Positions 13,080-22,985 of a DNA stretch of 64,000 nt are shown one piece after another. How positions within the stretch are numbered: position 1 is the stretch's first letter; the number at the start of each line of letters is the position of its first letter. The stretch covers positions 259,253-323,252 of the forward strand of contig SIJG01000074.1 of NCBI GenBank assembly GCA_023374025.1, in the 5' to 3' direction. The stretch is from Heterodera schachtii. Taxonomy: Eukaryota; Nematoda; Chromadorea; Rhabditida; Heteroderidae. Both the position numbers and the translations under genes were made by a program. Below the pieces are notes generated by a model. It worked only from the letters and a program-made list of their open reading frames with translations, was not told where the DNA came from and made no database searches.

Positions 13080-15399
13080 CTGTGAGTGAGCGGGGGGGGG
13101 GGGGAAGCAAAAACGGAAGAGAAAAGGGGCTGCTGACTCTATGTACACCGCGCTAATAGTAAAATGGATCAGCAACAGTCATGGAAATCCATCAAACGGA
13201 AAACGAAAAGAAAACGGCGCAAACGGAGGGGGGGGGGGGGGGGGGGGGAACAACGGACAGAATGCCAAAATGTGTGTTTGGAGGAGCGGGTGGTGCCGCT
13301 GTGTGCTCGCTCGTTCGTGATCATGTGGCGGTGGGGGGGGGGGGGGGGAAGAAGCTCGAGAAACGGTCTCGAATTGCGGAGGGGCGCTTTTTGTTCCATT
13401 AAATTTGTGGCGCCAATTTGAGCCGGAAACGAAAAGCGAAAGCAGCAGCAGCACCGAAAACAGTCATTAGCTAACACTCACAACACAACACAACACTCAC
13501 GCTTATGTACTTATTTATTTACGGACGCGCGCGGATTTTCAACTAACAAAAATTCTCATTTCAAAATTTTTTTTGTTAATTGTGCCCAATTTTCAGCACA
13601 TCATTGTTAATGCAGCTCAAAACAATGCACTTTAAAATTCAAATTTGGAGGCAAATTTCGTAGTTAATAATATACAAATCCAAACGCATGTTAAAATCAT
13701 TGGGGGGCGGGCAACAAAATTTGTTGGATTGAATTTGTGTATCGATCGGACCGGGAAATTAGTTACATATCGGCCTATTTATCATTCCTCGCAGGTCTCT
13801 AATAAATTTTTGCTTAATAGAACGTACCCCATATGCAAGTGCCGTTACCGCAAGGGTTCGGCTAGGCAAATTTGTGCGCCTCCAATTTGGCTCTTCCATG
13901 TTCAACACCCCTCCCCTCCCGCTTGTTGCACTTTTGGACTAAAACAATCAGACGCGAGTCTCGATGGCGATTCTCGGGCAAATTTCGGTCTCGAATAGCA
14001 GCACTAGCGCTGCTTTAGCGTTTAAGTATCGGTAAACCGGGGAAGGGGGGGGGGGGAGAAACCTCGACCATCATTGACTGAGACTAAATAAAGAATATTT
14101 GTGGACGGTTGCGGTTGAGGGCGCCGCGCGGGTTGGAGGTGGCGGATTTTATGCATTTTTGCTCTATGAACGGGCGGCGGCACAGCGGGGAATTCATTGA
14201 CACTTTTGGAAACGAATCGTCATCAGTTCGTTCACCCCACCGACGACGAAGACGACAGTTTCGCATTATTTGTTGCATGCAACACACAAAAAATGACGAA
14301 GAAGAAAATTGGTCGGTCTTCGTCTTCCCATGCGTTTTGTCCGTCGTCGCCGGCGGGTGGCAAACGAAGCGAAGGGACCCGCGGGGGATGGAGGAGAGAA
14401 AAGGCATTTCGGTTTCTTTCATCGCCGCACTCTCTCCGCGGTCTTCCGCCAAATTTGTGCATCAGCATTTTCTCCTCGGGAATTGGTTCATCATCACCAC
14501 CATCCCCTTTTTTGCTCCTCCTCCTCCTCCGCCTCCCAAATCCCCGCGAGGATGGACTGAATGACTTTTGTTCGCCCTCGGCCCCGTTTAATTTTTGATC
14601 CCCCCCCCATCTCCGACCGATCATCTCTCCCTTCTCTCCCGTGGCAGCCTTTTCAACTTAACTTAAGAATTCCTCATCCTCCGCAGTGTTATGATGGCAC
14701 TCAAAAACCCATCAAAAATGGCATTACTCAAAAAAAAAAATCAAAATATAAAGATATGCCTATAGAAATATTCATTTGATAATATTTCGATAGCCTATAA
14801 GTATTTTCTATTATCCTGCCACACGTCCTCGTCTCATCCCAAGCCGAAGTTATTCGAAATTTGGCCAGCCAGTATTGAATTGGCAATTCCTCGCCCGGAG
14901 CAAAGAGCAATTTTATGAAAAATGGGTAATTAAACCGAATCCTTACACAAAAAAGGCATTTCCCCCAGGGGAAGGAGGAGGAATAGTAATTACACGTTGA
15001 TGAAAAGGTTTTATGAAGGTCAACCAGCCAGTGCAGAGAAAAGAGTTGCGTAAAATTAGCAAATTATTTTGGGGAAATTGGCGAAAATTTCTTCCGTTGG
15101 GACGGCGTGGCGAGTGGACGCATCTGCAAAAGTGCAGAAAACACCAGCCGACCGTCCGACGAACTCATTTGTCAGCCACCGCCTCACACATTCCATCCAT
15201 GGCGCCCACCACCAAAAAACCACCCATTTTTGGGTTAATCCGCGCCTCGCGCGCCCATTGTTGGGCAATTAATTTTCAGCTAATTGATGATTAGGTAAAT
15301 AAAAAAAATTCGGATGGATAGAGCAAAAACACCCCCGAAATGCGTTTCTCCGTTCCCCGACGAAAAATAAATAAGATTTTCCAAGTATTTTATTGGATT

Positions 15400-15455
15400 C
15401 CCGGTCCCGGGATCCCGCCCCGGTCCATTTTACAAGTCCCGGTCCCGGTCGCGGC
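15400..15455. repeat. GGTCCCGG word remnant
   Basis: A short array of CCCGGTCCCGGGATCCCGCC-like words resembles the subterminal arrays of the elements at 52914 and 59649. No terminal repeat is visible, so it is probably a fragment. Confidence 0.4.
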
Positions 15456-15532
15456 ATTTCAAAATGCCGCGCTCTATACAAATTTAAGAAATGTATTTGA
15501 GGGGGGGGGGGGGGGGGGGGGGGGCACCCCAA

Positions 15533-15892
15533 AACGTCGCCGGCCGAAACGTCGCCGGAAGACTTTTTGGACCATAACTTTGTTCATTGTAAATCAAATT
15601 AAGCATTCTTGGTGTTGTTCGATAGCTTTATGTGTTTACTATTAATAGGCTAAATTTAAAAAATTTTCGTTAAGTTTCAAAAAAGTTATGGCCAGAAGGA
15701 ACTCAAAAACCTAGTATTTCGAACTTTTTTGCTCTGATTTTTTTTGTACATTAATAAAAAATTTTGAAAAATTTGTAGATTAATAGAGTTTTTCATAAGC
15801 TTTGGAACAATACCAAGAATGTTTAATATGTTTGAGTAGGAAAAAAGTTATGGTCCAAAAATTCGCCCGGCGACGTTTCGGCTGGCGACGTT
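15533..15892. mobile_element. 360-bp palindromic MITE
   Basis: The ends are inverted copies starting AACGTCGCC(G/A)GCCGAAACG and continuing through TTTTTGGACCATAACTTT. Inner arms also pair: CTTGGTGTTGTTCGATAGC on the left against the complement of TTTGGAACAATACCAAG on the right. No coding capacity was seen. The internal order (ACCATAACTTT, TTGGT.TT.TTCGA.AGCT, TATTA.GGCTA) parallels the palindrome at 28683, so both probably belong to one family. A 24-base G run lies just left of it (about 15501-15524). Confidence 0.7.
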
Positions 15893-17429
15893 ATTTCCTG
15901 GTCCGATTTGAGGGACATGTATTAAATGTAAAAAGTTCATTTTTCATCTAATTAATTGTACAGAAAGTGAAAGTGAAATGAGTTCAGATTTTTAAGAGCA
16001 TTTTGAAACAGTTTTTCATATTTGAAGACTTTTTTGTACTTATTTGCGACTACTTTCGTTCCCGAATCAATTTCTCTAATGAAAATAAATCTAACTTTCT
16101 GGTCTTGAATTCTAAAACCTGTTGCATTGTTTCGTTTGATTATTTATACTTTTCTCTATGCGAGTATATTATTAAGCTTATTCATATTTCGAGCGTTTGT
16201 CAGCAGAAGACTTTTTTGGGTATGTAAATATAACAATAATAACCAAAAATGATCAGCAGAGAAAAGAGGAGACGGAGAAGGTCATTATGCACATAATTAT
16301 GACAGAAACAAGAAACATTTTGAATGGTAACCACAAAAATTTATAAGTACGGTAGGAACAAAGTAAATTACTGTATTCTGTGCATAAATAAAGTAGAGTG
16401 TAGAAGAATTGCTGAGAACGAGTAGCGGTGATTGAGATGCCGATGTCAAAGGATGAGGACAGAGTCGCCATGCCGAAACTTACTTTCCATGATAAAATTG
16501 CCGAAGAATAGCCTTAAATTGAGTCTCCCGTTGATTGGAATGACGAATAATTGGTGAAATTTGATTGCAGATTGGGAAATGAAAATACGAGAGTCCGGAA
16601 TTTTCAGCAGATCTACCGTGCTGGGCCGGCAACCGGTTTCCTTAAAAAATTGACTCAAAAAACGACATTTGATCATTTTTTGGACAAAATCTGTTTAATT
16701 CGATTAAAATTTCAAAAATTTCTGGCGGTGCCTGTTGGCACCACTAGACCCCCTGTTCCCAAAAAAAAAGTTTCTTGAAAATGCGCGACGCAAAAAAAAA
16801 AACGAAAACCGTAAAATTTTATGGTTTGATCACATTGACAAATTTACTGCCGATCTCTCCCCAACCTTCGGAAAATATTCGTCATCCCATTATCCCCTTT
16901 TCATAATGCCGCCAGAACTAAAACTTTCTTTTTAAAATTAATAAATCGGAGAAATACGGTATTTAGTTCTTTGAAGGCTTTTTTAAAAGGGATGGGCCTT
17001 GGATCCGGGAGGAGATCCAATCCCGTGCGCAGATGCTGACTCGAGAACGGACCTGGGGCAATGAAAGCCTCAATCATACAGTTACTTGCCCGGCAATTCC
17101 CAAGAGGGTGGGGAAATTTTACCGGACCAATTGAAGGGTCAACGGAACACAAATTTATTGCCGGTGGACAAACACAAAAATTGGGGAAATTGGGAGGAAA
17201 AAAGATAAGAGCAAAAAAGGAGCTAAAGAATGAAGAAGGAGAGAAAAGAAAGGGGGATTAAATGGCCTCGGGCAAAAAAGGAAAATGCAAAAAAAAAAAA
17301 AAAAATGAATGGAAAAAACGGCACCTGCGATAGGCAAAGAGAAAGAAAAGAGGGGACACAAAAAATTGATAGGTCAGAGATGGAGAAAAACTGGAATGAA
17401 AAGGACGGAAAAAGGCGGGCAATTGAACT
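15893..17429. other. AT-rich stretch with worn repeat pieces
   Basis: No gene was recognised. A diverged SINE-type hairpin lies at about 16722-16747 with the usual TTTGGACAAAATCTGTTTAA flank. A purine-rich, A-rich stretch fills 17190-17400. A plausible short minus-strand frame at 16446-16676 overlaps the repeat and was not accepted. Confidence 0.4.
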
Positions 17430-18868
17430 TTTAATTTGTTTTCCAATTTTTCTGGTTCTAAAATAAATTCTTCGTCATTTTTATCATCATCAGAATTTTG
17501 TAAATTTATTCCTAATTCTAATCCTGGGTTTATAAAATCGATCGGACGGAGGGCTCTTTCGCCTTCTGGTTCAATTGATACATGAGTGATCGGTCGGTTA
17601 TTCATAGTCCACTCGACTTCTGTTATAAATGTGCGCAACTCATCCAAATTTAATACCATTTTTCCAAGCGATGCTTTAAACGCATCTTTACAAACTTTTA
17701 CTAATCGTTCTGCCAAAGAATTAGCCCATGGTGCTAGGGCTGGTATAAATCTTCAAATAATTTTGTTTTTAACTAAATATTTTTCTAATTCATCTTTTCC
17801 TTTTCCTCCTCTTGCTTCATATGCACCTGCAACTTTTGCTGCTAATCGGAATGTTTGTGCATTATCGGATATAATTCTTTTTGGTGTTCCTCTTCTGCTT
17901 GCGAATCGCCTCAAAATTTGCAAAAATGAATAAGCAGATAAATCTAAGACAGGTTCAAGATAAACTGCTCTTGTAACTAAACATGTGATTAAAACTATCC
18001 AAAATTATCGTTTTTCCCTCATTTTTTACTAATGAGGGGCCCAAATAATCGATTGCCACTGAATTAAATGGTTGGGAAATTTTTACCCTTTCTTGAGGGT
18101 GTGATGGCATGATTGGTAATGAAAATGCTGGCCACTCAACTTTTTACAATTAACACACATCTTTATAATCTTTTTAATTGTTGCTCTAATATTTGGAGCC
18201 CAAAACTCAGACATAAATTCATTTAAAGTCGCATCAACTTTTCCGTGTTTGACTTTTATATGTGATCGCCATGCTAATAACTCGAGAACTGTTGCTCCCT
18301 TTGGGAAAACAATCGGAAATTTAAACGAATATTGCATTTCGCAATTTTTAATACGTGAATCCAATCTGATTATGCCATCATTATCAATAAATGTTCTAAT
18401 TTGGTCTTTTCCGGCATAATTTTGCCAATTCATTTGTCCTTTCTTAATCACTAAGATTTCAGCTTTTTCGAAATCTTGCGGATTAATAAATTGTTCTTCT
18501 GGAATATTTCTAATATGTGATGAAATTGCTACTTTTCCAATTTTTTTCAACCAACATTTTGAAACTTTTAGAACACTAGCCATCGTTCGAATAATTTTTT
18601 CCCAATTTCTATATTTTGAAAATTGTAATAAATTATCTTCATTTATAATTATGTTTGTCATAACAATTTCATTCTCTGTTGTTTCTCTCAAGTTTGCTTC
18701 GGTTTTGAAACAAAACTCATTCGGCCATTGACTTTTGGACTTTTTCAGCCATTTTGGGCCTTCCCACCATAATGGATGTGATAACAATTCTTCGGGTGTA
18801 CATCCTCTACTTCCAACATCTGCAGGATTTTCTTCTGTGGGTACATATCGGTATTCCAAATCTTGGCA
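17430..18868 (-). pseudogene. BEL/Pao retrotransposon pol fragment, broken
   Basis: Read on the minus strand, this is the end of the pol polyprotein. It begins in the RNase H/integrase connector (YRYVPTEENPADVGSRG, a BEL/Pao hallmark) and continues through an integrase His2Cys2 zinc finger (HIKVKH ... CVNC) at about 18180-18290. It then runs into the DDE core, with VAIDYLGP, ISDNAQTF and the Glu of AERLVK, and the C-terminal region with MNNRPIT. It is not intact: there is a frameshift near 17990-18010 and a stop codon at 17753-17755 inside the core. No LTRs, gag or reverse transcriptase are present. Its 5' edge abuts the truncated Polinton-type integrase at 18871. Confidence 0.85.
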
Positions 18869-18870
18869 TT

Positions 18871-19446
18871 CTAGCGATAAAGTCGCTCTTTGATGCTCCG
18901 ATTCGCACGCTCAGCCATTCCGGCGTGAAATTGAGGCGACGTAAGCATACAAAAGTGTTCAACGTCTTTTGTGCGGAAGAACTGCTGTACTGCGCGGGCA
19001 GTGAATTCCTTTCCCTGATCCGTTAACACCTTCCACGGGATATACTTTGACCTTTTGAATATGTGTTCAAAAGCATTGATCATGTTAGCGCTCGTTTTGG
19101 TCTTTACGGGCTCGACAAACACCTGTCGGCTAAGGGTATCAATGCATACTAGCAAGTACTTGTAGCCACGATTTTGTTTACCAAGTCGGTCAAAAATAGC
19201 CAAATCTGCCTGCCATTCAGTATGCAAGCCGGGTGCCAAGGTTGGCAAACGGCGGTAGCGCCGTTTTGCCTGGCGATGTAGTGTGTATGTACGTTGGGTA
19301 GCTAAATAATTTTGGACATCTTTTCGATTAATTTTTGGTTGGTTTTTCCGCGCCTCTTTCAATAGCGGTTCAACGCTCGTGAATGCGACAGGCGAACTTA
19401 GGTCCTTGTACAAAAACTCAAGCAAACGAAGTTTTTTCAAGTCCAT
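18871..19446 (-). CDS. Polinton-type rve integrase, C-terminally truncated
   Basis: 191 residues. The N-terminal part carries the helical region typical of Polinton integrases and a Tyr-Thr-Leu-His motif (about residues 53-56). The DDE core follows: Asp in EWQADLAIF, Asp in LTDQGKEF and Glu in GMAERANRS, so all three catalytic positions are visible. The frame stops nine residues after that Glu, where family members normally continue through a C-terminal domain, often a chromodomain. The stop coincides with the BEL/Pao junction, so the loss is structural. The enzyme joins element DNA to host DNA. Related copies are annotated in Caenorhabditis as transposon-derived proteins (recalled, not searched). 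Confidence 0.85.
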   Translation of the reverse strand: MDLKKLRLLEFLYKDLSSPVAFTSVEPLLKEARKNQPKINRKDVQNYLATQRTYTLHRQAKRRYRRLPTLAPGLHTEWQADLAIFDRLGKQNRGYKYLLVCIDTLSRQVFVEPVKTKTSANMINAFEHIFKRSKYIPWKVLTDQGKEFTARAVQQFFRTKDVEHFCMLTSPQFHAGMAERANRSIKERLYR

Positions 19447-19526
19447 AATGATGGCTTAAACTTCAATGCTGTGTTTTTATAAATTCCTTTGCCGGATTGG
19501 CCTTCGGGAAATAAATGCCTACTCAA

Positions 19527-20159
19527 TTATGGATTCTGCTTTGCCCTTTCAACAAACTCTTTGAATGCAGTTGGCTCTTTGTTTTGAGCACGTTTGTCCT
19601 TGTTCAACAGGTGACTAACAATGTCATAAACACTGCTGGTTATAAATGGCCGTCCACCCGCTCTCAAGACCTGTCCTTCCTCAGACACTCCAAGAGAATG
19701 GGCGTTTTTATAAATTAATTTTAAGATTTCCGTTTGTGTGGGTTGTCGTTTATTTGAACTCGATGGCTTTGGAGTTTCATCATTATCATCATCATCATCT
19801 TCTTCTAGTTGTTCAACATTTTCTTTTCGCGCACGCCCTACCTTGAGATGGCGACGCGTAGCGACAACAATTGGTCTTTTTACGTTGACTGGTTTGGGCA
19901 TGGCGTCAATCACGTCACTCAGATTTTCTAATTTAACACCCACGGGACGTTCTTCCTCGTCCCTTGTCAGCTTGTTGAGACGCTTAAGTTCCTGCGCATA
20001 TTTGATTGCCCGTTCCGCCTCATTTATGCCGTCATCGTTTTTGATTTGTTTAATTCTGTTACGTACCAGCCCAATTGGTGTTCCGTCAGACGGTGGCGGT
20101 GATGCCAAACTCTGATAAATTTCTTCGGGGACGAGCAGATAACGCTTTGTATGCTGCAT
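19527..20159 (-). CDS. Polinton-associated protein, probable virion component
   Basis: 210 residues, intronless. Begins MQHTKRYLLVPEEIYQSL, then a charged helical region (AERAIKYAQELKRLNKL), a basic segment and an Asp/Glu run (EEDDDDDNDE). The conserved-looking C-terminal part includes TQTEILKLIYKNAHSLGVSE. From memory, proteins with this layout (short N-terminal motif, helical RELxxxL-type block, acidic linker, C-terminal 'GVSEEG' block) accompany ATPase and integrase in many Polintons and adintoviruses, but their function is not established. Position between the small basic protein and integrase fits a virion role by inference. Confidence 0.6.
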   Translation of the reverse strand: MQHTKRYLLVPEEIYQSLASPPPSDGTPIGLVRNRIKQIKNDDGINEAERAIKYAQELKRLNKLTRDEEERPVGVKLENLSDVIDAMPKPVNVKRPIVVATRRHLKVGRARKENVEQLEEDDDDDNDETPKPSSSNKRQPTQTEILKLIYKNAHSLGVSEEGQVLRAGGRPFITSSVYDIVSHLLNKDKRAQNKEPTAFKEFVERAKQNP

Positions 20160-20183
20160 TTTTTTTTTAAATTTTTTTTGAAA

Positions 20184-20519
20184 CTATTTATATTTTTCAA
20201 TGACATCCGCAATAAGCGGAAGGGCAATTGACGCAATGAGCCCTACAATGGCTGATAGGCCGTCTCCATGCTGTAGCAAAACTTTTTTGGCAGAGCGAGA
20301 GCAGCGTGTGCGGGTGAGACGACGAAGAACCTGTGCATGCGTTTTGAGCCTTTTCAAATGCCGAGGATGCAATGGAACTCGGCCCATGTTGAGACAAATT
20401 TCGACCAGGCATAATATTTGTTCATCGGACGCCTCTCGAATAACAATTTTCGCCTTTTTGGCATTACAAATGTTTTGCAAAAATGGGGTATTTTTTGAAA
20501 TTAGCTGTGATACTCTCAT
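20184..20519 (-). CDS. Small basic Polinton protein with hydrophobic C-terminus
   Basis: 111 residues. The start codon overlaps the ATPase stop (ATGA, 20516-20519). The first half is helical (SDEQILCLVEICLNMGRV), the middle is Arg/Lys-rich (PRHLKRLKTHAQVLRRLTR), and the C-terminus is a Gly-containing hydrophobic stretch (GLSAIVGLIASIALPLIADV). This layout matches a small protein common in Polinton-like and adintovirus gene sets and thought to be a core or minor virion protein. The match is from recall of the pattern and the function is inferred. Confidence 0.6.
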   Translation of the reverse strand: MRVSQLISKNTPFLQNICNAKKAKIVIREASDEQILCLVEICLNMGRVPLHPRHLKRLKTHAQVLRRLTRTRCSRSAKKVLLQHGDGLSAIVGLIASIALPLIADVIEKYK

Positions 20520-21184
20520 TTTGGTAGGTAAGCAATTTTATTTTGATCATATATATGAGTTCTCAGTCGGATTATTTCCGGACTCTCTGGGTGCATGTCA
20601 ACCAAAAGGTAGCCAAAATTTTTAGCGCATGCGTCACGATAGGCTTCCATAAAGTATGCGGTTTTTGACGGGAAGAGGTGGGTGGCTATTGTGCGAATCT
20701 GAAGTGCGCCCGCTGGATTTCTCATTAACACCAAATAATGTGAGTTTGTACGAGAGACGCGCAACTCTTTGTTGAACAGGTGCTGGGTCACCAAAATTAC
20801 GCTCACGCCCCAATTGTGTGAGCCTCGCGTGAAGAGCGCGTCCAAATACTGTTGGCTCATCCCCACCACCAAATCATCTAATATTAGCAAGATTTTTTCT
20901 TTTTTGGCGCAATCGCGCACCTGTTCCGCAGATGGGACGCCGCTGTGCACAGTGACTGGCACATTGCCAATTTTACCAATGCGTTGCAAATTCAAAATAT
21001 TAGTGTTCAACTCTCCGTAACCATAAATAACGCGCTCAATTGGAGTAGAGATCATTTTCTCTAAATTGTGTAGCAGACGCATTACCCACTCGGACTTCCC
21101 ACTGCCTGTACTCCCAGACACAATCATTGTGAATGGATGACGAAATTACAAGTCCACGTGATCAATGTTTGGAAAAGTATCCAT
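20516..21184 (-). pseudogene. A32-like FtsK/HerA packaging ATPase with early stop
   Basis: Walker A is SGSTGSGKS, Walker B is ILLILDDLV, and a downstream TQHLF motif matches the sensor region of A32-type genome-packaging ATPases. The likely original start is ATG 21182-21184, but an in-frame TAA at 21146-21148 follows twelve codons. The frame then continues through HPFTM, which immediately precedes Walker A in this family, so the stop interrupts real coding sequence. Translation could restart at the ATG at 21127, giving 203 residues that keep both Walker motifs but lose about 19 N-terminal residues. It would power DNA entry into a capsid. Confidence 0.8.
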
Positions 21185-21204
21185 TTTTTATTTATTATAA
21201 ATTT

Positions 21205-21240
21205 GTTGGCATTTTATATATATATATATAATTAGATTTC
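21205..21240. promoter_or_regulatory. Shared AT-rich promoter of divergent ORFs
   Basis: A TATATATATATATATA run lies between the ATPase start on the minus strand (21184) and the divergent ORF start on the plus strand (21260). It could serve as TATA element for both. Compositional evidence only. Confidence 0.4.
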
Positions 21241-21259
21241 TTTTACAGATTCAAAAAAA

Positions 21260-21622
21260 ATGGATTTAATTCTTGCTACCGATTGGATACATAACGCTTA
21301 TCCCGAAATGGACCAACAGGACCATAACAAGGAACCGCCAAAAAGGGACCAGCAGGACCATAACAAAGAAACGCCAAAAAAGGACCAGGAGGATGAGGAG
21401 GAGACGAAGGAGCCTAGCTGGATCAGCTTCATTGACGAAGAGCAGAAGCAGGACCCGTTCACTCCAATTTATGATGAGCCGCCAAGAGCAAGTATTCAAT
21501 TTTCCTTTTTTTTTAACAAATTGGTTAATTTAGGTACCCCAAAGACTTGTGCTTGTGCAGAACGCCCGCGCCCGATTCCGCTCGTCGAGCATCTATGCAA
21601 GCGGTTCAACTGTAGCGCATGA
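21260..21622 (+). CDS. Divergent ORF next to the Polinton ATPase, unknown
   Basis: Starts MDLILATDWIHNAYPEM and contains a degenerate 11-residue repeat (DQQDHNKEPPK, DQQDHNKETPK) followed by an acidic stretch. The uninterrupted frame gives 120 residues ending at 21622. A possible intron 21492-21533 (A|GTATTC ... TTTAG|) leaves the same frame and the same stop. A different downstream frame (about 21534-21775) also looks protein-like (HVLFRNLEKRRDIVEHLR), so a frameshift may separate two parts of one gene. Its position suggests it belongs to the Polinton. No domain recognised. Confidence 0.45.
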   Translation: MDLILATDWIHNAYPEMDQQDHNKEPPKRDQQDHNKETPKKDQEDEEETKEPSWISFIDEEQKQDPFTPIYDEPPRASIQFSFFFNKLVNLGTPKTCACAERPRPIPLVEHLCKRFNCSA

Positions 21623-21774
21623 GCTGCACGTGTTGTTCCGAAACTTGGAAAAGCGCCGAGACATTGTCGAGCACTTGCGCTCTGCTCAGCTGCGAACCGC
21701 CCACCTGCGCCCTTTTGTTCGAAATTTCCCGGTGCGCTGTAACGACCTCTCCATTCTCGACTATATCTTTGTCA

Positions 21775-21995
21775 CTCTCTCTTCTCTCTCTCGCTCATCT
21801 CCCATTCCTTCCGCTCTTCGTTTGATTTCGTTTGCTACTCGCTTTTCTCCCTTTCTTCCAAGAGGGCTTTGCAGTGTATGTGTTCGCTCTCTCTCTTCTC
21901 TCTCTCCTCTCTATCTCTCTCATTCTCTCTTTCTTTGTCACTCTGTCTTCTCTCTCTCTGTCTTTCTTTTTTCTCATTCTCTCTTTTCCTTTGCC
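21775..21995 (+). repeat. CT-rich microsatellite
   Basis: Imperfect (TCTC)n and TTCTCTCT runs. Apparent ORFs across it are compositional. A larger tract of the same kind fills 60017-61995. Confidence 0.85.
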
Positions 21996-22017
21996 CATTT
22001 TCATCGATTCGTCAAAC

Positions 22018-22078
22018 GTCAACCGGTGTCGAACTCATAACAAAAAGTATTGTTAATGTTGAAGCACTAACCACTAAA
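22018..22078 (-). repeat. tRNA-like sequence (SINE head or tRNA remnant)
   Basis: On the minus strand, a box A-like TGGTTTAGTGGTTAG is followed about 30 bases later by a box B-like GAGTTCGACACCGG, the internal RNA polymerase III promoter layout. A proper cloverleaf cannot be formed by eye. Likely a tRNA-derived SINE head. Confidence 0.55.
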
Positions 22079-22199
22079 CCACAAATATTTTGCAAAAATA
22101 TAAGCAAATTTACTTTATTTCATAAAAATTTGTAAAAGAAGGTTAAAAAATTCAAAATTGTATAAATTTTTTGCCTTTAATTCCACGAATATGCCATTC

Positions 22200-22310
22200 T
22201 TAGACGTGTATTTTTCACCCCCGCGCCCCCGCGGGGGTGAAGATCACGGGGGCGGGGGTTGCGGGGGTCTGAGTAGCGGGAGTGACGGGGGCGGGGCTCG
22301 AACCCTAGTT
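22200..22310 (+). repeat. GCGGGGGT word array
   Basis: Degenerate tandem words of GCGGGGGTG/ACGGGGGCG, ending GGGGCTCGAACCCTAG. On the minus strand that end starts CTAGGGTTCGAGCCCC. It looks like the subterminal array of another word-repeat MITE, but the partner end was not identified. Confidence 0.45.
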
Positions 22311-22478
22311 TAAATTATACGAAATTCTTTTTCATTTTTTTCCATTTTGTAAATTTTTCAAAATTATAGATTTTTTATGAAATTTGTTCAAATAAATTCA
22401 TGAAATGGTTAAAAATCGCAAGTTTGCTCATTTTTTTGTGTAAATCTGTAACAAATTGCAATCAAATATAAAAAATTC

Positions 22479-22985
22479 CCGGCGACGCCTATCGGAACCG
22501 CCGGATCCCCCCCCCCTTCCCTGTTTCCAAAAAAAATTTTTTTTTTGAAATCTGAACGCAGATAATTAACAAGTACCAATAATTTACCCTCACTTCCATT
22601 TGTTGCCAATTTTTTGTTATCTTGAATTTTGTTGCTTAGAATTGATAATAAATTTGTTATACCTCTAGCTTTAATATTCAAGATTTGTATTTATTAAACC
22701 AATTTTTATCAAAAAATTTAAAAAATACTTATACGTATACGGATCCGTATTTTTTCTGGATACGGATTTTTACGGACTACGGATTTTCCGTTTTTTTAGT
22801 CCGTAAGTACTTAATCCGTATCGGTGTCAAGTACGTAATACTGATACTTATCCGTATTTTCGCAAAATTCCGATCTCTAATAAGTATACAAAAAAAATTA
22901 AAAATCTTTAATTTCTGTAGAGGGATTGAACCAGGGGAAAGAAGAATAGAAAGTCAAGGAGACTAGCCAACAGGCCATTCGCACA
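22479..22985. repeat. SINE pieces and TACGGAT word array
   Basis: A worn SINE-type hairpin lies at 22479-22504, with its usual AT-rich flank. At 22735-22880 degenerate TACGGATTTTTACGGA words form an array. At 22905-22980 a tRNA-like SINE head lies on the minus strand (box B complement GGGATTGAACCAGG, box A complement near ACTAGCCAACAGG). Pieces of nested or overlapping elements; boundaries are unclear. Confidence 0.5.

Larger units (their letters stand above)
11292..15532. other. Low-complexity region with no resolved gene
   Basis: Apart from the candidate exon at 13022-13079, I see no convincing coding sequence. The region holds G-homopolymers on the plus strand (about 13091, 13228, 13333, 14045), a purine-rich stretch at 12000-12300, and several compositional ORFs with no domain. 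It may contain the 5' exons and promoter of the multi-PAN gene. A short open minus-strand segment at 14810-14910 is protein-like but could not be connected. Confidence 0.4.
18871..21184 (-). mobile_element. Polinton/Maverick-type virus-like element, partial
   Basis: Four tightly packed minus-strand genes lie in this order: packaging ATPase, small basic protein, acidic/basic protein, integrase. ATPase and the next gene overlap by four bases (ATGA) and other gaps are 24-80 bp, unlike the intron-rich host genes around them. The combination of a retroviral-type integrase and an A32-like ATPase is diagnostic of Polintons (Mavericks) and related adintoviruses. Protein-primed DNA polymerase, major capsid and protease genes are absent, as are terminal inverted repeats. 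The integrase end is cut by the BEL/Pao fragment. A remnant, not a functional element. Confidence 0.85.

Noticed and set aside
14084..14624. Several overlapping open frames on both strands
   Set aside because: All frames are open because of GC-rich low complexity; none has a domain or consistent splicing.
21549..22040. Single 163-codon plus-strand gene
   Set aside because: Only the first ~75 codons look protein-like; the remainder is the CT microsatellite. It is noted instead as a possible continuation of the divergent ORF.
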